Below, one piece after another: positions 25,604 through 33,376 of a stretch of 64,000 nucleotides of DNA. The notes under the pieces were generated by a model, which saw only the letters and a list, made by a program, of their open reading frames with translations, did not search any database and was not told the DNA's origin. The first letter of the stretch is position 1. The number at the start of each line of letters is the position of its first letter. The position numbers and the translations under genes were made by a program. Source of the DNA: Acidipropionibacterium timonense (GTDB lineage Bacteria > Actinomycetota > Actinomycetes > Propionibacteriales > Propionibacteriaceae); the NCBI RefSeq assembly GCF_900605005.1, contig NZ_LR027558.1, forward strand, positions 340,510 through 404,509, written 5' to 3'.

Positions 25604-26878
25604 ATGGCGCTGTTCCGCAGGAAGAAGGTCGAGACGGATGACGAGGCCCCGGTCGACGAGGTGACTCGTCTGCCCGGGACGCCCGGGGAGGACGCCTTCG
25701 GACGCAGACCCATCGCCGCCCAGCGTGACTACCTCGTCTCCCTCGTCAAGCCGCTCAGCCCCTTTGGTCTGAGCATCACCGACGCCCACGGGTTGGCCCT
25801 GTGCGAGAACGTTCCGGCACCCGAGGACGTCCCGCACGAGACGACCGCCGCGATCGACGGCTATGCCCTGGCGTCGTCATCGACGCGGTTCGCCGGACGA
25901 CCCGACGAGGTGCGCGTGCAGGTCGACCGGCGTCCGCCCAGCCCGGTCACCGAGGGGACGGCGGTGCTCGTCATGGCCGGGGCCCGGCTTCCGCGGGGCA
26001 CCGACGCCGTCGCCTCGGCGAGCCACATGGACGCCGACGGTGAGCTCGTCTTCACCCAGCCGCTCACCCAGTGGTCGGGCTGCCGACTGGCCGGTACCGA
26101 TTTCCTCGCGGGCGAGACGTTGCTGCACAAGGGCACGACGATCCACGCGGGATCGGTCGCGCTGCTGGCCAACGCCGGCGTCGACAAGGTGCTGGCGCGA
26201 CCGCGCCCCCGGGTCGTCGTCATCGGGACCGGCGGGGGACAGCCCGGGGAGGGCGTGCCCACCCTCGACACCACCGCGCGGACCGTGGCGGCGGCCGCCC
26301 ACGTCTCGGGAGCACACGTGTGGCGGGTCGAGGCCGACGGCCAGGATCTCGACGCCCTGCGGGACACCGTCACCGACCAGCTCATCCGGGCCGACCTCGT
26401 CCTGGCGACGAGCGACCGCATGGTTCCCGGGGACCGCGACCCCGTGTCCGTCCTGCTGCCCGAACTCGGCGCCACCGACTTCTGCCAGGTGGCCATGGCT
26501 CCCGGGTCCCTGCACGGGTTCGGTCTGGTCGGACCGGATGAGACGCCGTTGCTCGTCCTGCCGACGGGCCCCGGGGCCGCGCTGGCCTCCTTCCATGCCT
26601 TCGCCCTACCCATGCTGCGCGCCATGGCCGGCGCCGCCGCAGGTGACGTCCTGCACGTTCCGACGACGGTGCCCTTCGGCCCCGATCCCGAGCTGACGAC
26701 GTTCCGTCCGGTGCGGCTCGTGCGGACCGATGGGCACCTGGCGATGGAACCGGTCGGGACCGGCGACATCACCCACGTGCCCTCCTTGGCCGCGGCCGAT
26801 GCCATCGCCGTCGTCGAACCCGGGTTGACGACCGTCGGGGTCGGGACGCCGGTGGACTGCTGGCCCCTGTCGCGATGA
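25604..26878 (+). CDS. Gephyrin/MoeA-like protein with degenerate active site (Glp-like)
   Basis: 424 residues of the MoeA/gephyrin fold. MoeA-like blocks: AAIDGYALASSS (about 83-94), VLVMAGARLPRGTDAVAS, GTDFLAGE, VVVIGTGGG. The catalytic GGVSVGD-type loop is replaced by TSDRMVPGDRD (about 269) and the GNPVA/Pro-rich loop by PTGPGAAL, so molybdate insertion is doubtful. No molybdopterin genes are near. It is followed by RimJ and a membrane protein, the same order as in corynebacteria and mycobacteria, where the MoeA-like Glp binds FtsZ and the receptor GlpR in cell division. A division or growth role is therefore the best inference. Confidence 0.8.
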   Translation: MALFRRKKVETDDEAPVDEVTRLPGTPGEDAFGRRPIAAQRDYLVSLVKPLSPFGLSITDAHGLALCENVPAPEDVPHETTAAIDGYALASSSTRFAGRPDEVRVQVDRRPPSPVTEGTAVLVMAGARLPRGTDAVASASHMDADGELVFTQPLTQWSGCRLAGTDFLAGETLLHKGTTIHAGSVALLANAGVDKVLARPRPRVVVIGTGGGQPGEGVPTLDTTARTVAAAAHVSGAHVWRVEADGQDLDALRDTVTDQLIRADLVLATSDRMVPGDRDPVSVLLPELGATDFCQVAMAPGSLHGFGLVGPDETPLLVLPTGPGAALASFHAFALPMLRAMAGAAAGDVLHVPTTVPFGPDPELTTFRPVRLVRTDGHLAMEPVGTGDITHVPSLAAADAIAVVEPGLTTVGVGTPVDCWPLSR

Positions 26879-27609
26879 CCTCGTTCCACGGCCCGGCCCC
26901 GGACGGCGCACGGCTCACGCCAGCGCCCATGCCCTACGGGGTCGAGCTGCCCAGCCGGGACCGCTGGCCGGTCACCCTCCGCGCCGGCGCGGTCGTCCTT
27001 CGTCCCCTCGTGCGACGTGACCACGCCCAGTGGTCGAGCGTGCGCGAACGCGACTGGGACTGGCTCAGTCCGTGGGAGGCGACCCGACCGCCGACGAGCA
27101 CCGAACCCATCCCGACCTTCGCCCGGATGATCGCCCGCAATGAGCGGCGGGCCCGACGGCACGAGCTGCTTCCCTGGGCGCTGGCGTGGGACGAGGGCTG
27201 GCCGCAGGCTCCGACGCGTCGTCCCGATCGCCTGCCACTGGTCGGCCAGTTCACGGTGTTCCAGATCTCCCACGGGTCGGCACTGTCGTGCTCGATGGGG
27301 TACTGGGTCGCTGCCGACCGGGCAGGTCAGGGCATCGTCCCGACCGCCCTGGCGCTGGCCTGTGACTACGTCTTCCAGGTCATGGGTCTGCACCGTGTCG
27401 AGGTGTGCGTCCGACCGGAGAACGCCCCGAGTCTGCGGGTCGTCGAGAAGGTCGGCATGGTCGAGGAGGGGACGCGCGCGCGGTTCCTCCACATCGACGG
27501 CGACTGGCGCGACCACCGGGTGTTCCGGATGATGCCGCAGGACCACCCGCGCGGGGTTCTGCACGACTACCTGGAGCGGCACGTCCTGCCGGGATCGCCG
27601 CTGACCTGA
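26875..27609 (+). CDS. rimJ: GNAT N-acetyltransferase, RimJ-like
   Basis: 244 residues, ATGA overlap with the Glp-like gene. RimJ/RimL branch of GNAT: LRAGAVVLRPLVRRDHAQW at the start, SMGYWVAADRAGQGIVPTAL acetyl-CoA-binding loop (about 139-158), and the PENAPSLRVVEKVGM signature. Acts on protein N-termini in the family; target here unknown. Between Glp-like and GlpR-like genes as in other actinobacteria. Confidence 0.88.
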   Translation: MTSFHGPAPDGARLTPAPMPYGVELPSRDRWPVTLRAGAVVLRPLVRRDHAQWSSVRERDWDWLSPWEATRPPTSTEPIPTFARMIARNERRARRHELLPWALAWDEGWPQAPTRRPDRLPLVGQFTVFQISHGSALSCSMGYWVAADRAGQGIVPTALALACDYVFQVMGLHRVEVCVRPENAPSLRVVEKVGMVEEGTRARFLHIDGDWRDHRVFRMMPQDHPRGVLHDYLERHVLPGSPLT

Positions 27610-27685
27610 GCCGCTGGCGGACCGCTCGACCCACAGGTCGGCGCCCTCGGCTCCGAGCGACAGCATCCGCGCGCTGGCCAGCTCG

Positions 27686-27703
27686 AATGACATGGATGTC
27701 ATT
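27686..27703. promoter_or_regulatory. Perfect 8-bp-arm palindrome upstream of the GlpR-like gene
   Basis: AATGACATGGATGTCATT: arms AATGACAT and ATGTCATT around GG, in the 154-base gap between rimJ and the GlpR-like gene, 60 bases before its GTG. The A+T content stands out from the surroundings. Likely operator or promoter-proximal protein site; the regulator is not known. Confidence 0.5.
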
Positions 27704-27763
27704 TCGCCGACACTCCGGCGCAGCTCAGCTCGACACGCCGGTGGGCCCCCTAGGTTGAGGCCC

Positions 27764-28549
27764 GTGGAAGCAGTCATCCTGGGTGTGCTCGTCGTGGCGT
27801 GGATCGCCTACCTCGTGCCGTGGTTCGTCAACCGGCATCGCGAGCAGCTCGAGGACGTCGAGCGTCCCAGCGGCTTCCCCGAGACGATGACCGTCGTCTC
27901 CCAGGGCGGGATGACCATCACCTCCGACGTCGACGAGGACGCCGCCGAGGTCGAGGTGTCCACCCCGTACACGCGCTCCTGGGCGCGCCGTGACCTGCGT
28001 CTGTCGTGGGCGCGGGCCGCTCGACGCCGTCGCAACACCCTTCTCGTCCTCACCGGCGCCACCGTCCTGGCCGCCGTGCTCGGCGCGACCTCGCTCATCT
28101 CCTGGTGGTTCACCGCCGTCTGCGGTCTGCTGCTCGTCGGGTTCATCGTCCTGGCACGTGTGTCCGTCGTCGGTATGGCGCGACGGATGGACGCACGGAT
28201 GGCGCTCATCGACGAGGGGTGGGACGAGGTGACGACGGTCATCGAGGTGCCCGAGTCCTTTCGGCGACCCGAGGCGGACTACGAGGCCACCGAGTACGCC
28301 ATCGACCTGACCGGGCCGGTCGAGCCGCGACAGGGCTCCCTGTGGGACGCCGTCCCGGTGACCGCGCCGACCTACGTCTCCCAGCCACTCATGGCCCGCA
28401 CCGTGCGCACGATCGACCTGTCGGCCCCGGGTGCGGTCCTCGGCGAGACGACCTCCCCGGTGGCCCTCGAGGCCGGGGCCGAGGGTGTCGGCGAGGAGAG
28501 CGTCGAGACCTCGAGGATCGACGTGGACCGCGATCGGGAGTCCGCCTGA
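27764..28549 (+). CDS. GlpR-like membrane protein
   Basis: 261 residues from GTG with TTGAGG upstream. An N-terminal membrane helix (VEAVILGVLVVAWIAYLVPW), a cytoplasmic segment, then a two-helix hairpin at about 97-138, and a long cytoplasmic C-terminus. The C-terminal patch WDAVPVTAPTYVSQP...ARTVRTIDL (about 195-221) stands out as a short conserved-looking linear motif. Gene position after MoeA-like and rimJ matches GlpR of Corynebacterium (Rv0996 in M. tuberculosis), the membrane receptor for Glp. Assignment rests on topology, motif and synteny. Confidence 0.75.
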   Translation: MEAVILGVLVVAWIAYLVPWFVNRHREQLEDVERPSGFPETMTVVSQGGMTITSDVDEDAAEVEVSTPYTRSWARRDLRLSWARAARRRRNTLLVLTGATVLAAVLGATSLISWWFTAVCGLLLVGFIVLARVSVVGMARRMDARMALIDEGWDEVTTVIEVPESFRRPEADYEATEYAIDLTGPVEPRQGSLWDAVPVTAPTYVSQPLMARTVRTIDLSAPGAVLGETTSPVALEAGAEGVGEESVETSRIDVDRDRESA

Positions 28550-28612
28550 GCGTGGCGGGGTGCGCCATCGCGCCCCAGACGCCGTGACCGGTCCGATGGC
28601 CGGCGTGACACA

Positions 28613-29659
28613 ATGACCGCCGTGCAAGCTGCGCTGCCCGGTCTGACCTTCTGTGCCGTCTTCGCGGCGGTCGTCCTCGTCGTCTCGGCCGTCGCCAAGA
28701 TGCGCTCCGACGAGTCGCTGGCCGCGGTCATGGACTCGCTCGGTCTGCCGGGGTCGTCGCTGCCCGCGTGGTTCGTGCCGCTGCTGCCGTGGGCGGAGGT
28801 GGTCCTGGCGGTGGCCCTGCTCGTGCTGCCCGGGGTGGCCGGGGTGGTCGCCGCCTCGCTGGTCACGGCGTTGTTCATCGCGTACACGGTGGTCGTCGTG
28901 CGGGTCCTGAGGACGATCCCGGACCCGGTGGACTGTCACTGCTTCGGTGACCTGGCACCCGGCGACGTCACCGGGTCGACCATCGCGCGCAACCTCGTGT
29001 TCGTCGTCCTGGGTGGACTGTCGGTCGTCGCAGCGGCCGTCGATCCTCGTCCGGCGGTCGTGCGCGCCTGTCTCACGATGACGACGACCTGGTCGTGGTG
29101 GTTGGCGGCGGTGCTGGCCGTCGTCGCCACCGCCCTCATCCTGCACCGGTCGGCCGACGACGCCGATGGTGGCTCCGGCGAGGGGGGCGACGGTGACTAC
29201 GTGCCGGTACCGACCCCGCTGGCCGCGGTGACCGACCGGGAGGGCAGACGCCGCACCCTTCGCGAGCTGTCGTCGCGTCGGCCGGTGCTGCTGCTCTTCG
29301 TCTCCACGGGGTGCGGGTTCTGCGCCGAGGTGATCGAGAAGGCCGTCGGCTGGGTGACCCTGCTGCCGGAGGTCGACATCCGGTGCGTCCTGGGGCCGAC
29401 GGCAGGGGTCGACTCCCTGCCGATCGAGTTGCAGGAACTGGCCCTCGTCGACGAGGACGGTGGGGCTCGCGACGTCTTCGAGGTGCGTGGATTCCCGACG
29501 GCCTGGCTGCTCGGCGTCGACCAGCAGGTGGCCGGTGGGCCCCAGGCCGGGCCCTCGAACATCGAGACCATGGTCGGTGACATGCGGGCCTCCCTCGACG
29601 AGGCGGCGGTCGAGGCCGAGCGGTTGCGCGCCGGTCAGTCGGCCATCGAGATCGGGTGA
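28613..29659 (+). CDS. MauE/DoxX-like membrane domain fused to a thioredoxin domain
   Basis: 348 residues. Residues 1-185 hold five or six membrane helices of the MauE (methylamine utilisation)/DoxX type, including the conserved DCHCFGDL segment. Residues about 190-330 form a thioredoxin-like domain with VSTGCGFCAEV (CxxC) and the cis-Pro segment VRGFPTAWLL. In the family, MauE supports disulfide formation in exported proteins; here both halves are one chain, a self-contained envelope thiol-redox protein by inference. Confidence 0.85.
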   Translation: MTAVQAALPGLTFCAVFAAVVLVVSAVAKMRSDESLAAVMDSLGLPGSSLPAWFVPLLPWAEVVLAVALLVLPGVAGVVAASLVTALFIAYTVVVVRVLRTIPDPVDCHCFGDLAPGDVTGSTIARNLVFVVLGGLSVVAAAVDPRPAVVRACLTMTTTWSWWLAAVLAVVATALILHRSADDADGGSGEGGDGDYVPVPTPLAAVTDREGRRRTLRELSSRRPVLLLFVSTGCGFCAEVIEKAVGWVTLLPEVDIRCVLGPTAGVDSLPIELQELALVDEDGGARDVFEVRGFPTAWLLGVDQQVAGGPQAGPSNIETMVGDMRASLDEAAVEAERLRAGQSAIEIG

Positions 29660-29716
29660 GGTGGGCCCGGCGGTTCGTCGGGGGAGTCCAGCTGTGGTAG
29701 CGTGGACTCTCGCCTT

Positions 29717-29792
29717 GGGGCATTAGCGCAGTTGGTAGCGCGTCTCGGTCGCATCGAGAAGGTCACGGGTTCGAATCCCGTATGCTCCACCA
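29717..29792 (+). tRNA. tRNA-Ala (anticodon CGC)
   Basis: Acceptor GGGGCAT/ATGCTCC with the G3-U70 wobble that identifies alanine, D-arm GCGCAGTTGGTAGCGC, anticodon stem TCTCG/CGAGA with loop GTCGCAT (CGC), T-arm CGGGTTCGAATCCCG, and an encoded CCA at 29790-29792. It borders the accessory region that follows. Confidence 0.95.
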
Positions 29793-29995
29793 GATCGGAC
29801 TTGAACACCTGACGTCGGAAGCGTGAGGGCGGCGAACCGCTCGTTGAGCTGGATCGCCGCCTTTTCGTCTTCCGTCATGGGGATGCGCTGGTAGAACGCT
29901 GGATGGTGAGCCGATTCCCGATACATCCGGGCGCAGTCGGCCAGAATCCGTAGGGCGGTGGTGCGGGGAGCCTGTCCCGGTTCTTGGGACACCAA
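29793..29995 (-). pseudogene. 3' remnant of a serine-recombinase-like gene
   Basis: The minus-strand frame reads CARMYRESAHHPAFYQRI then TEDEKAAIQLNERFAALT, which resembles the C-terminal end of large serine recombinases (NQALFERI..., EPFA...). The N-terminal catalytic part is missing and the frame runs into the tRNA. Its place beside tRNA-Ala suggests a decayed integrated element. The similarity is short, so the family call is tentative. Confidence 0.45.
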
Positions 29996-30647
29996 GTCCG
30001 AGGTGATGGTGGCCCCAGGAAGGGAGTCTGTGAGTTGCCTGCTGCCAGGCCGCTGGCGTTCCGGTGTCGTGTTCTTGGCCTGGTCAGGCTCCGAAGCTCA
30101 TCGAGTGGGCGAAGCTTGTGGGCGGACCGCGTCGTCTGCTGGCGCTCATCTTTGGCGGTGGAGTTGTCGCCGGGGGCGCCGGCGTCGGTATCGTCAACCA
30201 TGTAGGCAAGCACGAGCCGAGCCGCAGGGATCGTCCCGGGCGTCGCGTCACGCTCGACCAGGACCTCGTTGGGGCCGACCAGTCATGGTCACCACCCGGC
30301 GGCTGCCCGTCATTGACGCCGTTCGGTACAAACATGTGCCAAATGGTGAGACCTCGTTCTTCGGCCTGATCCACCACACCGAAGCCGTCGACGACGACCT
30401 CGCTGCCATGCTCGAGGATTACCGCGCCGCCCACGAGCGGTTTCTGGAGTTGCTGAACGAGGGGAACGACTGAAGCTCGATATCTATACGGTATCCACGT
30501 CCTCAATGAAATCGTCATCGACGAACCCGACAAGTCCCCATCAACGTCGACAACATTTGTCACGTCATGACCGGCGCACCCGGCTGGATCTCAGGCCCGT
30601 CGGCGGCTGCCGACGGCTACGAGTGCGATTGCTACTGCAAGGATTGA
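29996..30647. other. Decayed accessory sequence with two short possible coding fragments
   Basis: No intact gene. Two plus-strand fragments look protein-like: around 30089-30220 a frame with LIEWAKLVGGPRRLLALIF followed by a Gly-rich hydrophobic run, and 30285-30473, a 62-codon frame from ATG reading RLPVIDAVRYKHVPNGETSF and ending HERFLELLNEGND. They are in different frames and may be parts of one broken gene. The base composition is lower in G+C than flanking core genes, in line with acquired DNA. Confidence 0.35.
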
Positions 30648-31589
30648 TTACAGATCAGGGTTGGCGGGCAATCCGAGTGCCGAATCGGTGACGAGCGGAT
30701 TCTCACGGAACTCACGGGTAATGAGGGCACGGACCTTTTCGGGCCAAGTGGTGCAGGGTGAGGTGATTCGCAGAATCTGGGCCATCACCGAGAGCGCCCC
30801 GTAGATGCGTTCACTCTGTCCGTCAGGCAGCTGGCTGAATTGCGGCAGCGTCTTCAAGGCTGCAGTGGGAGCAGGCGTGAAGGACTTGTTCCACAGCCGT
30901 CCGTGATGAGCACAGATGTTGCGGATGATCGTCAACTGTTCCAGCCAACGCACCAAAGGGGACTGTGCTTTGGCCTTCTGCCGCTGGTTCTTCGACAGTG
31001 CAGACAGATTCACGACGAAGCCCAGCCCTTCAGCGATGACACGCTGATCCTTCGTGGCCAGACCTTCGAACAACTGCGACACATCGGCAAAGTCGAGAAC
31101 CTCGGCCAGGACCCAGAACGGGTACTGGCCCGCGTAGTTGTAGCGGTAATGCTTGATCGCCTCGTTGTTCTTGCCAGCACGACCAATGCGCTTACGGGCA
31201 GTCCGCAGCCACCCGGCGTGATCAAACGAGGCACGGAAACGCGAAGGATCGGTGTACGCGAGCGGGTCTGGATGACACAGCACCTCCCCCAGGCGGGTGC
31301 GCAGCGTCACCTCGACACGTTCCATGCCGTCATGCACGAGCATGCGCAGTTTTCGGTCTGCCTCGTACAACGCCACGACATCAGTGAAGGACGTGCCTGG
31401 GGCGAACACGTCACCACGTTCGCCGCTGAAGTTGAAGGACCTTGCAGGATACCAATACGCCGAGAGCCGGTAGTACGAGACGTTCGTCAGCCACTGACCG
31501 GCGAGGTCGTCGTTCACGTCCATGCCGCGCGAGCGGAGCAGGGCGATCTGCTCGTCGACCGTCGTCGCCGACTTGAGCGGCCTAGGCAT
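30648..31589 (-). CDS. Abi family (AbiD/AbiF, Abi_2) HEPN-type abortive infection protein
   Basis: 313 residues. Abi_2 blocks in order: VDEQIALLRSRGM, LTNVSYYRLSAYWYPAR, LYEADRKLRMLVHDGMERVEV, YPFWVLAEVLDFADVSQLFEGL, and IRNICAHHGRLWN. The last carries R-N-x-x-A-H-H, the RNase motif of the HEPN fold. Members block phage growth, probably by cutting RNA. GAGGAG lies before the ATG at 31589; a TTG seven codons earlier is less likely. Single gene with no partner antitoxin visible. Confidence 0.88.
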   Translation of the reverse strand: MPRPLKSATTVDEQIALLRSRGMDVNDDLAGQWLTNVSYYRLSAYWYPARSFNFSGERGDVFAPGTSFTDVVALYEADRKLRMLVHDGMERVEVTLRTRLGEVLCHPDPLAYTDPSRFRASFDHAGWLRTARKRIGRAGKNNEAIKHYRYNYAGQYPFWVLAEVLDFADVSQLFEGLATKDQRVIAEGLGFVVNLSALSKNQRQKAKAQSPLVRWLEQLTIIRNICAHHGRLWNKSFTPAPTAALKTLPQFSQLPDGQSERIYGALSVMAQILRITSPCTTWPEKVRALITREFRENPLVTDSALGLPANPDL

Positions 31590-31656
31590 GGCACGGCTCC
31601 TCGGGCTCAAAAGAGATCCAGCCCACTCCCGACCGGAGTCGAGGCGGGCTGAACGG

Positions 31657-32068
31657 TTACCAATATGCTACCAGGACCAAGCAACAAACTCCAGCAGCTC
31701 CGGCAGAAGCCCAACTGAGGAGGAGCAGTATCCCAAGACGACCTCCACCTGCGACACCCTGTCCACGATGACCGCGGGAAGATTGCGTTGCAATGGCATG
31801 CGGGTCAGTCCGGCGGAGAAGTTGTCCGCGGTCTGGACACCGGTGGTGAGGAAGGACAGCGGAACGGCCACCACCCCCGAAACGGACCATGAGACGTTCT
31901 GCTCGGGCCATCCGCCCGCCGCGCAGGTGATCCCCCAGCCGTCGGGAGCAGTGGCCGCCGGCGTTCACCACCCTGCCGACCCAGTATTTGGCAACTGCTC
32001 GTGCCATGACCACCATGAAGAGGCGGAGCACGGCCAACTCGAACGGGAGTGCGCGTAACTGATCCATG
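31657..32068. other. 412-base stretch without an intact gene
   Basis: The minus strand shows two short protein-like frames (VVAVPLSFLTTGVQTADNF near 31850-31870, and MDQLRALPFELAVLRLF from about 32066) that are broken by stops. They could be relics of a membrane transporter gene that once followed the heme oxygenase. No promoter, RNA or repeat is evident. Confidence 0.35.
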
Positions 32069-32559
32069 TCAGCTGGCCGCCCGTCGCTTGGCCGGGTCGG
32101 CGGCGTAGTGGCGTTGCACCAGGCGGCCGATGGCCTGACCACCGGACAGGTCACCGAGATAGCGAACGTAGTGGTGCGCCACCAGTGCCGCCGGGCGGCG
32201 AGCGTGCACACGCAGCGTCGCGATGTACGCCCCGGTTTCGGGGAGCACGGTGCGGTGGACGCGTCCGTGCGCGGCGTGGTACGCGAGATCCGCCTCCAAG
32301 CGAGCCGTGCGGTCCAGGCGCTCGTCGAGCACTGGAGCGAGCACCGCGGACTGGTCGCGGATTGGCGGCAGGACTCCTCGAGAGCGCGATAGATCGGCAG
32401 TCACTGGGCCAGAAGGGCCACTGCGGCGTCGAGTGACAGGGAACCTGCCATGAGATCGGTGATGAAGGATGAGCCCTCGGCGCGCCCATGGGCGGCGGCC
32501 GTGTGCTGGTGCAGGGCGGTCGACAGTGGGGTGGTCTGCTCAGGGGGCATGGGTTGCAT
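32069..32559 (-). pseudogene. hmuO: Disrupted heme oxygenase
   Basis: Heme oxygenase pieces in two frames. The first frame reads PLSTALHQHTAAAHGRAEGS (with the proximal His region) to ALLAQ, then meets TGA at 32401-32403; the reading continues LPIYRALEE in the same frame, then shifts to IRDQSAVLAPVLDERLDRTARLEADL, and on to ALVAHHYVRYLGDLSGGQAIG, the distal-helix signature. The chain ends after QRHYAADPAKRRAAS, about 50 residues short of the usual 215. An in-frame stop, a frameshift and a 3' truncation make it non-functional unless sequencing error is involved. Confidence 0.85.
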
Positions 32560-32673
32560 CGTTCCTGGATGTCGTCGCTGTCGCGGGCGGGCGTCTGCGG
32601 TGGTCATGGACGGGATGTCTCTTGGCATGGCGCCCACCGGAGGAGGGGACATGCTCAGTCGACGGGATAGGAC

Positions 32674-32687
32674 TTAGGGTACCCTAA
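32674..32687. promoter_or_regulatory. DtxR/IdeR box, upstream copy
   Basis: TTAGGGTACCCTAA is a perfect 14-bp palindrome made of the DtxR half-site TTAGG. It sits just upstream of the broken heme oxygenase, beside a second box. A dtxR gene with all metal ligands is at 13937-14641. Confidence 0.75.
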
Positions 32688-32688
32688 G

Positions 32689-32707
32689 AAAGGTTAGGCA
32701 TACCTAA
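32689..32707. promoter_or_regulatory. DtxR/IdeR box, main copy
   Basis: AAAGGTTAGGCATACCTAA matches the 19-bp DtxR consensus (TTAGGTTAGGCTAACCTAA) at 15 positions and has its twofold layout. Together with the adjacent palindrome it should make the heme oxygenase promoter iron-repressed. Confidence 0.85.
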
Positions 32708-32773
32708 TCTCATGTCATCTCGGCTGTCGCCCTCCGCATGTCGCTCTCCGCCCTTGGCTCCTGAACCCCGGGG

Positions 32774-33376
32774 TCAGAGAGCCTCCACGAGCACGACCGA
32801 GTCCTCGAGCATCCCGGTCTCGCCAGACGGCCCCACGGCCTGCCGGCTGCGCGTCTCGGCGAGGAGGACCCGCCAGCCGGCCGGGTCGAGGGCCAGGGCC
32901 GACACCTCCTCGTCCGGCGTCGGGAAGCGATGCTCATGGTGGTCCGACCACGGTGGAGCGGCGGCATGGGAGGTCACCAGCAGGTGCCCACCGCGAGCGA
33001 CGAGCGCCGACGCCCGGCGCAGGATGTCGGTCCTCGCCAACTCCACCGGGGACTCGAGGAAACTCGCGGTGACGAGGTCGAAGGGGCCGTCCGGCAGGAC
33101 CGACAGGTCGCCAACGAGGAATCGGGCGGCGTCGAGCCCCTCGGACCGGGCTCGTGACTCGGCTCGGTCGATCGCGGTGGGCGAGATGTCGATCCCGGTC
33201 GCCTGCCAGCCCCGAGCGGCCAGCCACAGGACGTCCCCGCCCTCGCCACACCCGAGGTCGAGTGCGCGTCCGGGCGTCAGGTTCGCTGCGACGTCGGCCA
33301 GGACGGCGTTGACCCGTCCCGACCAGATGGGCTCGGTGCCGGCGTACCGCCCCTCCCAGTAGTCGACGGCGTTCAT
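32774..33376 (-). CDS. SAM-dependent methyltransferase, TehB-like
   Basis: 200 residues. Starts DYWEGRYAGTEPIWSGRVN; motif I ALDLGCGEGGDVLWLAARG at about 41-59; then GIDISPTAIDRA and FDLVTASFLESP. Matches the small TehB/thiol methyltransferase-like class I family. Coupled to the upstream aldo-keto reductase by an ATGA overlap. Substrate unknown; tellurite or thiopurine detoxification are known roles of relatives. Confidence 0.82.
   Translation of the reverse strand: MNAVDYWEGRYAGTEPIWSGRVNAVLADVAANLTPGRALDLGCGEGGDVLWLAARGWQATGIDISPTAIDRAESRARSEGLDAARFLVGDLSVLPDGPFDLVTASFLESPVELARTDILRRASALVARGGHLLVTSHAAAPPWSDHHEHRFPTPDEEVSALALDPAGWRVLLAETRSRQAVGPSGETGMLEDSVVLVEAL

Noticed and set aside
25604..26878. 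Call as a true molybdopterin molybdotransferase
   Set aside because: The catalytic loops are altered and no other molybdenum cofactor gene is in the window; a Glp-like role fits the neighbourhood better.
27610..27702. Short minus-strand frame reading MTSMSFELASARMLSLG
   Set aside because: Plausible looking for about 35 codons but then runs antisense through rimJ; its start lies inside the palindrome. Treated as chance.
29723..29792. Protein end reading GIRTRDLLDA on the minus strand
   Set aside because: Produced by translating the tRNA-Ala gene; a common annotation artefact.
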